The notes beneath the pieces were generated by a model. It made no database searches and was not told where the DNA came from. It saw only the letters and a program-made list of their open reading frames with translations. A stretch of 64,000 nucleotides of DNA from Gymnorhina tibicen (Eukaryota; Chordata; Aves; Passeriformes; Artamidae). The translations under genes and the position numbers were made by a program. Positions 1 through 11,283 of the stretch are shown here, piece after piece (position 1 is the first letter of the stretch; the number at the start of each line of letters is the position of its first letter). Where the stretch lies: positions 124,001 through 188,000 of the forward strand of contig VXAZ01010877.1 in NCBI GenBank assembly GCA_013399875.1, written 5' to 3'.

Positions 1-2243
1 GGCTATTGCTTCTTGCCATTTCTCTGCTGTCCTGCCTTTCCCCAACAGGCAGGAAAACTCAGTCTAACTGTTCATGGTCAGACAAAATTATATGTTCAGT
101 GGAAGTGGCTCACTGGACAAAATGCAAAAGCAGAAGCACACAGATGAGGGTAGTGGTGGTATCTTCAGCCACACAGTTTGATCCAAAACAAGATATATGA
201 AGAGATCTTACTGTCTTTCCTCCTTTATCTGCTTTCAGTGGTTAAGATTGTTTCATTTAGACTTCTACAGAGCAGTGTATTTTTTGTGCACAGCAGTCAG
301 TACTAATAGGTTTTATGAAGTAGCAAATATTGGTCAAATAGCAGAGAATTGCCTCTTAAAAATCTATTTCCCTGATGAACAGTCATCCCAAAGTACTGAT
401 GAAAGCAAGTTTAAACACAGACAACCACTTGCTCAGAGCTCAAGTTAAATATCCAGGCTCATTGATCATGTCTATACAAATAAGTTAACTGTGCCCCAGA
501 CCATCCATTTGCAGCCAGCTCAACTGGGAGAGAACAGCCTGTCTCCTTACAAACCAACCCTCTCCCTCCCACATGGGGAATCCTTATCAAAGGTATCTGC
601 AGATAATGGTCTCTACCACTCCTGAGCCATGAACAGGAATTTTTCTGGGACATTTTCATTTTGCTCAGGCCAAAATTATGCCTGGTGGCAGTACTAGCAA
701 CTGAAGAGTACAGGAATTTTATTTTCTTCCTACCGCCCACCAAGCACAGCAAAAATAAAGGTGTTTTCCTGAAAGACACAAGCAACCAGAAAATAAGTCC
801 ATGCTGTGCCTAAAGTGGAAGTCAAGTGCATGTCCCAGTGTGCTGCCCAGTCATGGCAACCCAGTGCTGGCTGTTTCTCCTGCTGGAGAGCCCGACGGCT
901 TTTTCCTGTGCACACACAGCCATTTTCTCCCCCTGACAAAGAAAGATATTCTCAGAGGAGCAGAAAAGATGGACAAAAATAGAGGATTAGAACTAGGAAA
1001 CTTGAAAACAAACAGAAAAAATAATAAAGGAATAAAGGAAGAAAGCAAAATTTGGCAAGGAGTGAAACCCAGAATGGATTTTTATTTTTCCTTTTCCTCC
1101 TCTAAAAATCTAAACCCATCAGCCTTGTGCAAGCCATGAACCTGTGGTAATAGCAGCTTTGTGGATTTTCCAGACAATCGGGCAGCAGAAAGTCACCTGA
1201 TCCACCTGTGAGACCTGGTGAGAACCAGCAAATACAATAGGTTGCAAAACACCTGAAACTGCTGGCATTGCAAACACTTCCTGTCTAATTCTGTTGGACA
1301 ACAGACACAAAGCCGACCCTGTAATTACATCCCACCCCAATCTACATTTGCAGTCATGTAATTAATACTTCCTCTGTAAAGCAATGGAATAATTTAGGGA
1401 GCGTATTTTCAACCTTAGTCTGGGAAAACTGAGAGAGTGCGAGCTCCGCTCAGGCATTTTAGCTACAGGGAAATGCTTTTCTCGTTCCATTTGCTCACAG
1501 AAACTGTAATTAGATGCTCAGAGCTCTCTTTGTGCTAGAGCAGAAGAAAATGATACTTCCTTCCTGTTTAAAAGCCACAGGCAAGAGCGGGTGAGAGGAG
1601 CTTTTACTTATTCAGGGGACTTTATGAGAGTGATAAATGTAGATGGCCCTGCAGACTCAGCCAGCTGAGAAAGTGTTGTGTTATCCCACACAGGGAAACA
1701 TTTAGCTTGTTGTTGTGTAGTTAAAATGCTTCTTCTCATAAATCATTGTGGTTTTACAGTAGGCATAACAAAATCCCTTATAGTTACTATACAGAAAACA
1801 AACACTTTTCTGTTTCTTATCATGCTACCCCATGATAAACTTTCACAGAGCTGATTTTTTTATCTGCTCCAGATTTCCCTCTCTCTCAGTATATTGCATA
1901 CAGAAAGGAAAAAATCATGATGGTGGGGCTTCTAGGATGCTTCAAAAAGCAAAACTAAACAGAAAGAAGTGTAAAAGTCAGCAGTACTGGAATTGAAGAG
2001 CAAGGTAAGGATCCTCAGGATCATAATTCTGGGCTTAGGTGTTGCAATCTTACCTCATTCCCACTTTAGCTGGAAAGTATCAGGCCCAAGAATATATCCT
2101 AGGAAATAAGGACTTACAGAGAGTCTCTTTTCTATGTTCACACTGTAGTAAAGTAGCAGTTGCTTTAACACACTGGTTACCTGCTCAAGCAATTGCCTGC
2201 TCAGTGTGGGAGAAAGATGGATTATAGTCAGAACTTCTAAATT
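1..2243. other. Unique non-coding DNA, no gene seen
   Basis: All reading frames are broken into short ORFs with no recognisable domain, and I see no interspersed repeat. Around 1490-1600 the sequence is unusually motif-rich: a GTAATTAG homeodomain-type site followed by an ETS-like ACTTCCTTCCTGTTT run. This could be a regulatory element but is not proof of one. Confidence 0.6.
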
Positions 2244-2244
2244 C

Positions 2245-2330
2245 AGAAAAAACAACAACAACCAAAACAGAAAAAAAACCCCCACAAAACGTAAAAACAA
2301 AAACCCCAAAAACAACCCCACAAATCAAAC
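2245..2330. repeat. A/C-rich low-complexity tract
   Basis: About 86 bp made almost only of A and C (AACAACAACAACC, AAAAACCCCCAC, CCCCAAAAACAACCCC). Its reverse strand gives a leucine/phenylalanine-rich ORF shadow that is not a gene. Confidence 0.75.
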
Positions 2331-5300
2331 TTTAAATATATAGAGAGCTGTCCCTAGTATGACTCCCTTCCCGTGTTTTTTGTGCTTTAGTGACAATATC
2401 ATCCAGGCAATATGAAGAAGACATGACTGACAGCTGCCTTCTTTGAAGCATGCCCACTTTCCCTAGGCACACAGGGCATGCATAGCTGGCCTGAATTCAG
2501 GCTTTTTAATGAAAGGGCAATGAAAAGCCTCTGAGAGGTTCTTGAAGCTCTCCAGGCTTCAAGTAATTCCTGAAGTAAAGATACAATCTTTGTCTTTTCA
2601 AATATATGAAGTTTTCCACATCATAAGTGTTTAAAGGTACAATCCAATATTTCACAGTAGCTCATACAGTACTACTTCAATGGTATTCAGGCATCTAAGT
2701 CCCAGAGCACTCTCCAAAAATCCTTGGCCAAGGTCCCGAGAAGCACTTACTCCAAAATCCAAGTATCCTGTTATTGCACATACCTAAAGAGGATACGTTC
2801 TTTGCTGATCCAGACAGTTGAGTGCCTACTCAGCTCTGAATTTACAAACTAGGCAGGTCCTTACCATGGAAAGGACACCGTTCTCTCCAAGTTTAGATGA
2901 AAGCCAACACTTGTGCAAAGAATTTTACTGATTTTAAAATCTAGACAGGAAAGGTTCCTACAGTTTTATAATAATTTTATGATGAAAGCAGTTGCATAGG
3001 AAGTAAACAGTGTGGATTCAGATCACTTGTCAGCCTGCAGAAACTTGATTCTCTATGCACTCTACACACAAAGCCATGCAGGAGTCAGGAGAGGAGATGT
3101 GATCCACCTGTTCAACTGGAGCTGTATATCTCTGTAGACAGCAATGAAAAGATAACTGAGTAAGAGGGGGATTAGGAAAGAGCAGTCTGACTCTGTAGCC
3201 TATTTATTAGATCTCTCTCTTGCAACTGATTCCTGAAAGCAAAGCAAAACACAGAAAAAGGTGTTGAACTTTGCATTAGACACCTGTTGCCTCACTCAAC
3301 AGTCTAAGTCTGTGTTTTCATAACTATAGGGGAAACAGAGAGACAAAAGCGTCCCATTCCTTCAGTTGCATTTGGCTGAAATTCTAAATGTTAGTGATAT
3401 CATTCATTCAAGATAAATAATTCTACTGTTTTAAAATTACCTTCCTGGCCTAAATTTAGAGCCATGCCTTGTAATAATTATTGTATCAGAAGAAACTGCC
3501 TACAGGAAATTGGCATTGCTCAACTCTTACATCAAATGTCAGTAACCTAGTACCTCTGTATTCATAAGTCTGCTTTTCAAAAAACCGATACAAGACCCTT
3601 ATTCTATTTCTCCTGCTTGGTAACAGGATATGCTTGAAAAAAATATTATTTCTTTATGTGCTTCAACATAAATTTTAAATATGCAGTCAAGTAACTAAGT
3701 GTTTGTAAAGTAATAATTAGCACGGGCTTTCAGCATAAGTTCAGGATATTAGCATCTGAAATCAGGACACTAATAGTTTACCCCAAATGAAAAGGATTCA
3801 CTTTCAGTCTTCCTATATCGCATTCACATCTCTCTTAGTGAGCTCATTTTAATATTTGATTTAAAAATTAAATGTTTGAAACAAGAAATATAGCCTGGTT
3901 TCGAACTTTTGCTCAAAATGGTTTGAAAAATATATTTTCAAAATTTCAGAGGCATTTGACTAATAGTGTATTTCAAGGCTGGAAAGAAAAACTTGGTGTC
4001 TCAAGCCTCAACAAGACAGGACAGAACATTTGGCTATTACATCAGTGTTTCATTTTTCTTTCCCCTTTCATTGGCTCTTCCCTTCCCCTTCCCTTCTCAT
4101 AATCTCATGTGCTGGTTTTGCAATTTTTAAGTTTTTTAAGAAACAAACATATGCGGTCCACTTCTCAAAAATAATTAAAGACATTTTATTATCAAAGAAT
4201 AAATGCTGTAAAAGTAAAAGCACCAAACTGTTACTCTCAGATATTTTAAAGGAGAGGATGTGAGGTAACAAAAGAAATTTGCATGATTGTTCAATAAGGC
4301 ATGTGTAAATTTTACTTCCTTTATTAATTTAAGAATGTTGGCTTTCCTATTTACTTCCTAGTCACATATCATATATAAGTAGCTGATATTTTAAGAGGAA
4401 CTTCAGCTAAACAAGGAAACAGGAATTCACAAAATGTTACATCATAGAACACCTTTAATCCTCTGGTGGGGAATATAAATTATACATGTTTGAACCATCT
4501 GATTGTACATTCTCAGAAGTTGTTTCCATTTTAATGTTGTGAGGATTAAAATTAATGGGCATATTTTCTTCACTCGCAATATTTAACAAATTCTTCCACA
4601 AAGTGTCTTTTGAGATACAGAATAACACATGCTAAGAGGGGTTCCTTTCTTCCTTTCTTTTTGCAATGGAGGTGTCGCATAATCAGAATAAAATTGATGA
4701 ATGATGGGAGAAAGACTACTTATAAGGGTATGAAACACACATTCTGGCAAGTTTAATACTGTGTTCTGGAGCCCTTGCTACAGAACAGGGGAGTGAACAT
4801 TTAGTGTCTTGATCTCTGTTCCAAAAAGTGTTATTTTTTTTTACAAAGATATGAATTTAGATTAGAATTCTTTAAAACACTGTCACTAATCTTGGTTTCC
4901 TTGTACTTATGATATTAGTAAGAGAAGGCCTCTGTTTCTGCCATACTCCCCATTTAAAAAATTTAAGTTTATATGGAGACATCAAAGAAAGATGGAGAGA
5001 GAGCTATATGAGAGTTAATTTAAAATTAGCGTGTTATTGAAAGGTAAAGTGGAATAATAATTTAATTTGCATTATGGACATCAATTTTTCTAAATCACCT
5101 AGGGAAAGGATAGGCAACACATTGAGTACCACAGACTCACAGAGACATTTACCATCCAGTGAAGCCCCCTGTACCCACAGAGTAATTGCCCATGTGGAAA
5201 ATAAGTATTAGGAAAGTATCACTAATGCAATTTAGCAGCTGAAAGCAGGAAGGAGAGATAGCACAGGGTAATCAGCCAGTTCTCAGCATACTGTCATTAG

Positions 5301-6143
5301 AAAAGCACTGACTAATAATATTTCACAGTAAATGTTTGCACTGGGCCAGTTTGTGTGGGACAGATGGAGCTTTACATTTTGTGAGCAGTTTCATCAGCTT
5401 TGTCACTCCACTATTCCATTGCATAATCTCACTGAAACAAGAGAAAATATACTATCACCAATCTACTGTAACAGAAGAATACCGCAGAGTAATGATTTAC
5501 TGAAAAATATCTCCTCCCAGGTCATTCTATAGAAAGGCATCAGAGACTAACAAGAGCAAGATAAACCAAAGAAAAACTTGATACAGTTCTCTTCCTTTGA
5601 AATAAATAAAAGATTTTGTTTGCATGTCATGGTCACGCTGAAGTCCATGGAAATCTGGTAATAAACATGTGCCCATGTCTGAAGAAGATCTCTGCACTTC
5701 TAATGGAAACCCAACATCTCTCTGATCCCTAGCAAGTGTCTCAAATACACGTGTGCTTCCAGGGCTTTGACCAACCACCATATGGTCCTGTTGACTGACT
5801 TTCCCTATCTATGGTATCAAAAACACATTATTTCACTGTCAAAATAATTGTTTTTCTTTAGATTTATTAGAGCTCTATCGCCTCCAGGTTTCAGTTTTTC
5901 CATCCCCTAGTGGGTTTGCTACTGGACACATAGCATTCTTCTGAAGGAAATGATAGCTATACTGATTAAATGGGACAAGTTTATGTTTTGGTTAATAGTC
6001 CAGTAAAGAGGTAAAAAACTCAGGTATTGTGAACCCCAAGGCAAAGTTTAGCTCCTGGTACCTAATGCAGTGTGTTCTTGCCACGATCACAGCCATCTGA
6101 CAGGGACCCAGTGCTCAGCTCAAATGAAGTGTTGCTGAGGCTG
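2331..6143. other. Unique AT-rich non-coding DNA
   Basis: No gene, LTR or CR1 piece recognised. Small features only: a pyrimidine run CTTCCCTTCCCCTTCCCTTC near 4079 and TCCTTTCTTCCTTTCTTTTT near 4648. Reading frames are short and lack domain content. Confidence 0.6.
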
Positions 6144-6167
6144 TTAAATCCATCTGAATGGATTTAA
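6144..6167. repeat. Perfect 10-bp hairpin with 4-nt loop
   Basis: TTAAATCCAT (6144-6153), loop CTGA, then ATGGATTTAA (6158-6167), an exact reverse complement. It sits alone in unique sequence. There is no T-run after it, and the setting is vertebrate, so it is not read as a bacterial-type terminator. Confidence 0.7.
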
Positions 6168-7573
6168 GGCCCTGTATACTAGAAAAATCTTTACAGTTAA
6201 GGATCATATGAGATGTCTGCAGGTCTTTTCGTCACCTTATATTTGGAACATCTACCATGTGCCTGAACAAAAGGACATTCCTTCCTGGGAAGCAGCTAAC
6301 TCTATCCCATATAGAAGATGGGAAATCGTTATGAAAAGGAATGCAGTTCCCAAAGAAAGAAAATTATTTCCCTTTGCAACCTCTGTCACCACTGCCCCCT
6401 TGCCCCTAGGCCGTATCTTAGGAGGCAAAATTTGAAGTACAGACTCTTGAAAGCAACAAGGGTATTTTTACATAAATTTCTGCGAAAGAATCTGATTTAA
6501 ATCAAAAAACCAAAGAAAAAAATCTGGATTAAGCAGATGATATTCATTAAATTCTTGCCAGTGTATTTTTCATCTGACATTGTGCATGTGATCCTCTTAA
6601 TGCTTAGAGAAAACATTCCTCTCATCAACTAGTCTCATCCATCTGGCAACTCATCTCTGTCCTGTTATCTCTCCTGTTTAAATGAACACATTCTGCTATT
6701 TACATTAGAGTCATTTCCTTGCACAGGCACCAACAGCCATGGGCACTGAGAGATCTAACTTGCACTCCCTCTGCTGGTTATCAGATTGGCAGTGTGGCTA
6801 CAAATCACAAAATAACTGGGGCCAAAAATTTGACTAGTACCTGTAAACCAACCCACTGCTACAACACAGAGGCAATGGCTTCAGTAGTCTCAAAGCAAAG
6901 GGCAGGACCAGAACAGCAAATACATACAGCAAAATATCTGTTTGCCTATTCTTGTGGAAAAAATATTCCAAGAAGCTGTGCAAAATTCTGAGGCATTGAA
7001 ATAGCAGGAAAGAAGAAGACTAACTTGAATCATGGTCTGGTGAGAAGAAAAGCCACCCCAGACTAGAAGGGAGTGACACCCTCTGAACGTCCTAGCAAGA
7101 GCAGAGTATCAGACTAGGTGCTCTGAACAGTGTCCTCGAGAAGTCTTCACTAATTCTAAAAGGATCATTGGGAAATTGCTAATTTAGGCACATAAATGAG
7201 AAGCCTAAAATTTTGTGCTTAAGTCCAGTACTGAATGATGGCTCCTATACTAATGCTGTGTATTTTCTTTTTAATTTGCATATTTTGGTCTCTTTCCTTT
7301 CTGATTTTAAATTGTGACTGCAATATTTTTAATATTTTGTGCATGATGACACTGGTGGAATCTTTCATTCCTGAGTTCATGTTTCCCTTTCCAGGGTATG
7401 CCAAGCTGCAATCTCTGCAACTCTACAAGACCCAGTCCTTTTAAGGACAGGCATACCATCTGCAATGCAATCTATTGTGTACTCTGACTCCTATGGCTCG
7501 TGAAATTACCCATGTTTATGATAGTCATAAAGGCAGCAGATGAAGCTGAAGTCAGACATGGAATGTAAGGGTG
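6168..7573. other. Unique non-coding DNA, no gene seen
   Basis: Short ORFs only. The longest (6719-6991, plus, 90 codons) has no domain or composition that suggests coding. Confidence 0.55.
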
Positions 7574-7645
7574 CCAGATGTCCCAATTTTCATGGGACAT
7601 TCCCACATTTAAACAAAACTCCCCCATCCTGTTGACAGGAACTAT
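7574..7645. repeat. Fragment of an ancient interspersed repeat (tentative)
   Basis: The stretch has the wording GCCAGATGTCCCAATTTT, then TGGGACATTCCC, with an 8-bp inverted repeat ATGTCCCA/TGGGACAT (7578-7585 and 7593-7600). I recognise this TGTCCC...GGGACA wording from old dispersed repeats of birds, turtles and crocodilians. The family name is not certain and the right edge is fuzzy. Confidence 0.35.
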
Positions 7646-7807
7646 TGTCCCAAGACCTGCACAGGCAGAACCCTCCTCCTTTGGCTTGCAGGGTGGGAGC
7701 AGTACGTGTGGCATGGCCCCTCCCCAGCACCACCACCCTGCACCCCACTCCACCCCTCCTGGAGTGTCTCAGATGGCCACAGCTGCAGCACCTGCAACCA
7801 GACATAG

Positions 7808-8178
7808 GGAATAATGAAGAGGGGATTTGGGAGGGAGGGAGAAGGGAGTAGAGCTGAGGACAGCAGAGTAGACTAGGCAGAGAAGGAAGAAAGGGAAACA
7901 GTTTAGGAAGAACATCAGGAAAAAAGAGAAAGGAAAGAATATGTGAGGAAATGTGGAGAAACAGAATTAATATTTCTAAAATCAAAAGGAAATTGAATGA
8001 TTTAACAAAGGCAGGAGAATAAGGGGGGGAAGTGAGAAAGAGAATATAAAAAGAGCTGAAAGTGCATAAAACCACAGTGGAAAATATGGAAAAGGAGATG
8101 GAAAGAGGAAAAGAGATAAAAATCAGGCAAACCCAAAATGTCAAACAAAACTATAACAAAGAGAAAATGAGGGAGAAG
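7808..8178 (+). repeat. Purine-rich strand-asymmetric tract
   Basis: About 370 bp in which the plus strand is dominated by A and G (GGGAGGGAGGGAGAAGGGAG, AAAGGGAAACAG, GGAGATGGAAAGAGGAAAAG). The complementary strand therefore encodes a long Phe/Leu/Ser/Pro-rich ORF (minus, 7590-8144, 184 codons), which is a composition artefact. Such tracts can form triplex DNA; no function is visible here. Confidence 0.65.
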
Positions 8179-10877
8179 CCCCATAATAACTAAAGCTGTA
8201 GATCTCCCTCACACAGATAATTCATACAATGAGCCATGCTGTCCCCTTCTTTCCACTTTCACTTCTTTCCACTTTTGCAGAGCCTGCACGCAACTTTGTG
8301 CTGGATCTGTGAGAGTGGGGAGCTGCCAGGAATACGCATGAGAGCCCTGAGCAGCCCTGCACAGCACAGGAATTGACATGAACTCCCAAGGCCGCCTTGC
8401 AAGCAGCTGCTATTGGAACAACTATGTGGTTTAGTGATTTCTTTCCAGATTCTGCTGGATAACAGAAGAGTGAGAGGGGGATTGGATGGGAGGCTGAAGC
8501 TGAAGGTGCAAAGAAAGGCCAGCCAACTTTTGTAGTATATGTTGCATGACCATACAGCCCCTTGTGTTGACATGATTAAGTGCAGCTCTTCCCCTGGGCT
8601 CCCATAGACTTCTTTATTGTGTAATAATCAGCATTCTGAAAAAGCATCTTTTGCTTTCTTATTGTCAGTTCAACTGTGTCCCCCCATGAGGACCCAGGGA
8701 GGAGATAGAGTTTGCTGAAGGCCCACCTGCTTTACTTGCCTTTCCAAAGCAAGGGATTCATCCCTGGGAGAGATGTGGATAGAGAAACCTTCAGCTCTGC
8801 ACAGAAATGAGTTTCTTTGCAGAACCAGTGCACATCAGTGCAAGGCTGACAGCCCCACAGACTTACCAGTTTTCTCCAAACATCCCTATTGTAAGAGTGC
8901 CAGCTGGGCTAAAGAGAGCAGCTGTTACTTAGGAGGGATTTCAACTTCTCAGTTCAGTCAGGAGAAAAGAAGAAGAATATAAGATGTGGAGTAGTGAAGA
9001 ATGAATGTGAAAGATTTAATGTTTGCTCACTGCTAAATAGGCCAAAGAATTTGTTTTGATGGCTATACTGATGGATATACTGAGCTCAAGATTAAGTTTG
9101 CACAACCATGAGGCTTGGGTCAGCTGCATACACTCAGAACCTTGCTCCCCTTTCCCTGTCACCAACCCCACAAATCCTGAAATTTCCTGACCCTCTGGAG
9201 AGCCAGCTGACTTTCTGCGGACTAGAGTGTGAGACCAGTGTGTGGGCAGGGTGGATGACAGAAAAGCTGCAACTCAAAACCAGGCTTGGTCCCCAAACTT
9301 CTAAGATGCTATAGACCTGCCCACTTCTTAGTGTCCACCTTGGCACATAGGGATGGATGGGATTAATTTATAAATTTTTATTTCTTTTATTTGTCCTTTT
9401 CATGAAATAAGACAGTGGCCTCTTCATCTGTGAATTCTAGCACATGGCTGCCTAGTAATTTTTTAAAATCACCTTCCCTCACAAGTTTGGCTAACTCTGC
9501 TTGCATGAAAGAAAAGCAACATTAAGTGCTTGTAGCCACAAACAGCTGCAGTGAGACTGCATGGAGTAGAGTGTGTATAAGAAAAAGGTCTTAATTTTTG
9601 TAAAGAAAAGAGTTGGATTTTGTGGAAGTAGACAACATGTTTGCATGACATCTTTGAAAAGAGGTTTGGAGGTCCACTTTGAAACCTCTCAATTTTTTTC
9701 AAATTTTTCAAGTTGCTGCTTGAAGTAAGGATACAAGAAAGACTGTCTCTCCTGAATTTTCTATGTTGAAATTTTTCAGATGTCATGTGAAATAAAGTCA
9801 AATACAGTGCAAGCACAAACTTCTGTCATAATAGTTAGCCTGAAAAGCAGGCCTACATGTTCATTGAAGAATGATCAACATCCCTGAAGTACACTGACTA
9901 GATTTAACTATGTAAATATCCTTTAATTCTTTTGTGGATGTTTCACTTGTGAGCCTCTTGCTCAGAATCGGTATGAAGGTATACTTATGTAGGTCATAAA
10001 TTTTCTTACAAAATACTTCTCATAAAATACTTCTCATAAAATATTAGAACAGCATTAGCTTTTTTTCAGCCTCCTGGAAAGTCCCCCATTTTATATGCCT
10101 TGTTTAAAATCAACACAAATGTCTCAAAAAGCTCATCTGCCAATGCCTTTGCTACTCTTGGTTACAAGTCATACAATCTACTGGATCCAAAATAGTTTCA
10201 GTCTTTATTTTATCATTTAATGTCTACTACAGCTACTGATGAAACAGAATGTACTTCATTAGTATTGCAAGATATGAACTAATTCTCCTACTTCAAATAC
10301 AAAATTTTTTTACTGAACACATCTGATTATGTTATGTGACTTCAAATGGCTACTTCTTAAATATCCTCCCTCGCCTTTTCTGAATGGCTAAGAAAACTTT
10401 TGTCTCATACAGAATCTATATCATAGCTAGGGTTATTTCTAAGAATTTAAATAATTCCTCTCATTTCCTTATACAAATGAAGTCTGTAATTTTTCAAAAA
10501 TTTTGTAGCTTCAGCTTTCCTTATCCAGTGGCTGTATTCTTAGTTCCAGTCTTCAGTGCTGCAGATTTTTTTTGCTTTTATTTTATCTGTTGGTCTCTCC
10601 CAAAAATAGGAACTTTTTCTTTCATTATGTTATTAGTTGCTTTCAAGTTCTGGAAAATAGCTTTCAAAAGATCCATGTATTTCCATCACTGGCCTGAGTC
10701 ATTCTTCGGCTAAATATAAAATATGAACCAGATTCTTATTAATTATGTTAAGAAAATATTTGTTCCTAGTTGAGTGATTAATTCACTATTTTCCATCCTA
10801 ATGAGATTCAATATTAGATAACTTCATACAGTCCTACTCTTGTACTCTTATTTCTGTAACTTTCAGGAAATCACAAA
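8179..10877. other. Unique non-coding DNA, no gene seen
   Basis: No coding domain, RNA gene or recognisable transposon. At 10007-10044 there is a small imperfect tandem array of a 14-bp unit CATAAAATACTTCT (about 2.6 copies). A possible minus-strand splice donor CTG|GTAAGT lies at about 8862, but with no convincing exon. Confidence 0.55.
10007..10044. repeat. 14-bp tandem repeat, about 2.6 copies
   Basis: Unit CATAAAATACTTCT: one imperfect copy at 10007-10020, an exact copy at 10021-10034 and a partial copy at 10035-10044. Confidence 0.7.
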
Positions 10878-11030
10878 TTCATAAAATTGTTTGATTTGGA
10901 AGGGAAAAATCTTTATCTTAAAGATAAAGATCTAGTTCCAACCCCGCTGCCGTGGGCAGGGACATTTTTCATTAGACCAGGTTGGTCAAAGCTCCTTCCA
11001 ACCTGGCCAGGTATTCCTGGAGAGATGCAC
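10878..11030 (-). mobile_element. CR1 LINE 3'-end fragment
   Basis: Reading plus, the order is CATAAAATTGTTTGATTTGG, AAGGG, GATCTAGTTCCAACC, CTGCCGTGGGCAGGGACA, then AGACCAGGTTG and CCAACCTGGCC. This is the reverse complement of the CR1 3' untranslated end, so the element lies on minus with its 3' end at the left. It is 5'-truncated, as most CR1 copies are. It carries an 11-bp inverted repeat at 10909-10931 that is not part of the CR1 wording I know. Confidence 0.85.
10909..10931. repeat. 11-bp inverted repeat inside CR1
   Basis: ATCTTTATCTT (10909-10919), a single A, then AAGATAAAGAT (10921-10931). The arms are perfect complements. The usual CR1 wording at this place is a single CTTAAAGATCAT-like stretch, so one arm looks like an added copy of the other. 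Confidence 0.75.
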
Positions 11031-11143
11031 TGGTGACTTCATGAGATCTCAAGGCTCCCTCCCCAGGTGACTCAAATCCCACATGATAATGTAATTCTTC
11101 TTTTCACACATTATTGGAAGCTGTTTGAGGAACTAATAATGTT

Positions 11144-11170
11144 GTTATCTATGCTGACCACATAGATAAC
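11144..11170. repeat. Perfect 10-bp stem-loop, 7-nt loop
   Basis: GTTATCTATG (11144-11153), loop CTGACCA, CATAGATAAC (11161-11170). The stem is exact. The loop length resembles an anticodon arm, but nothing around it fits a tRNA. Confidence 0.7.
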
Positions 11171-11263
11171 TATACGAAATCAATTTGTAATTATATGAAT
11201 CATCAGTGAATACCTGGATACATAAGCACAGAACAACTTTTACTTGATATTGATTCACTTGTT

Positions 11264-11283
11264 TCAGATTTTGCAAAATCTGA
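11264..11283. repeat. 20-bp perfect palindrome
   Basis: TCAGATTTTG at 11264-11273 is followed directly by its exact reverse complement CAAAATCTGA at 11274-11283, with no spacer. It is the third inverted repeat within 400 bp. Confidence 0.75.

Noticed and set aside
3890..3910. TTCGAAC word resembling a tRNA B box
   Set aside because: No A box, cloverleaf arms or terminator T-run around it.
7590..8144. 184-codon minus-strand ORF
   Set aside because: It is the complement of a purine-rich tract, so its Phe/Leu/Ser/Pro content follows from composition. No domain, no supporting splice or promoter signal.
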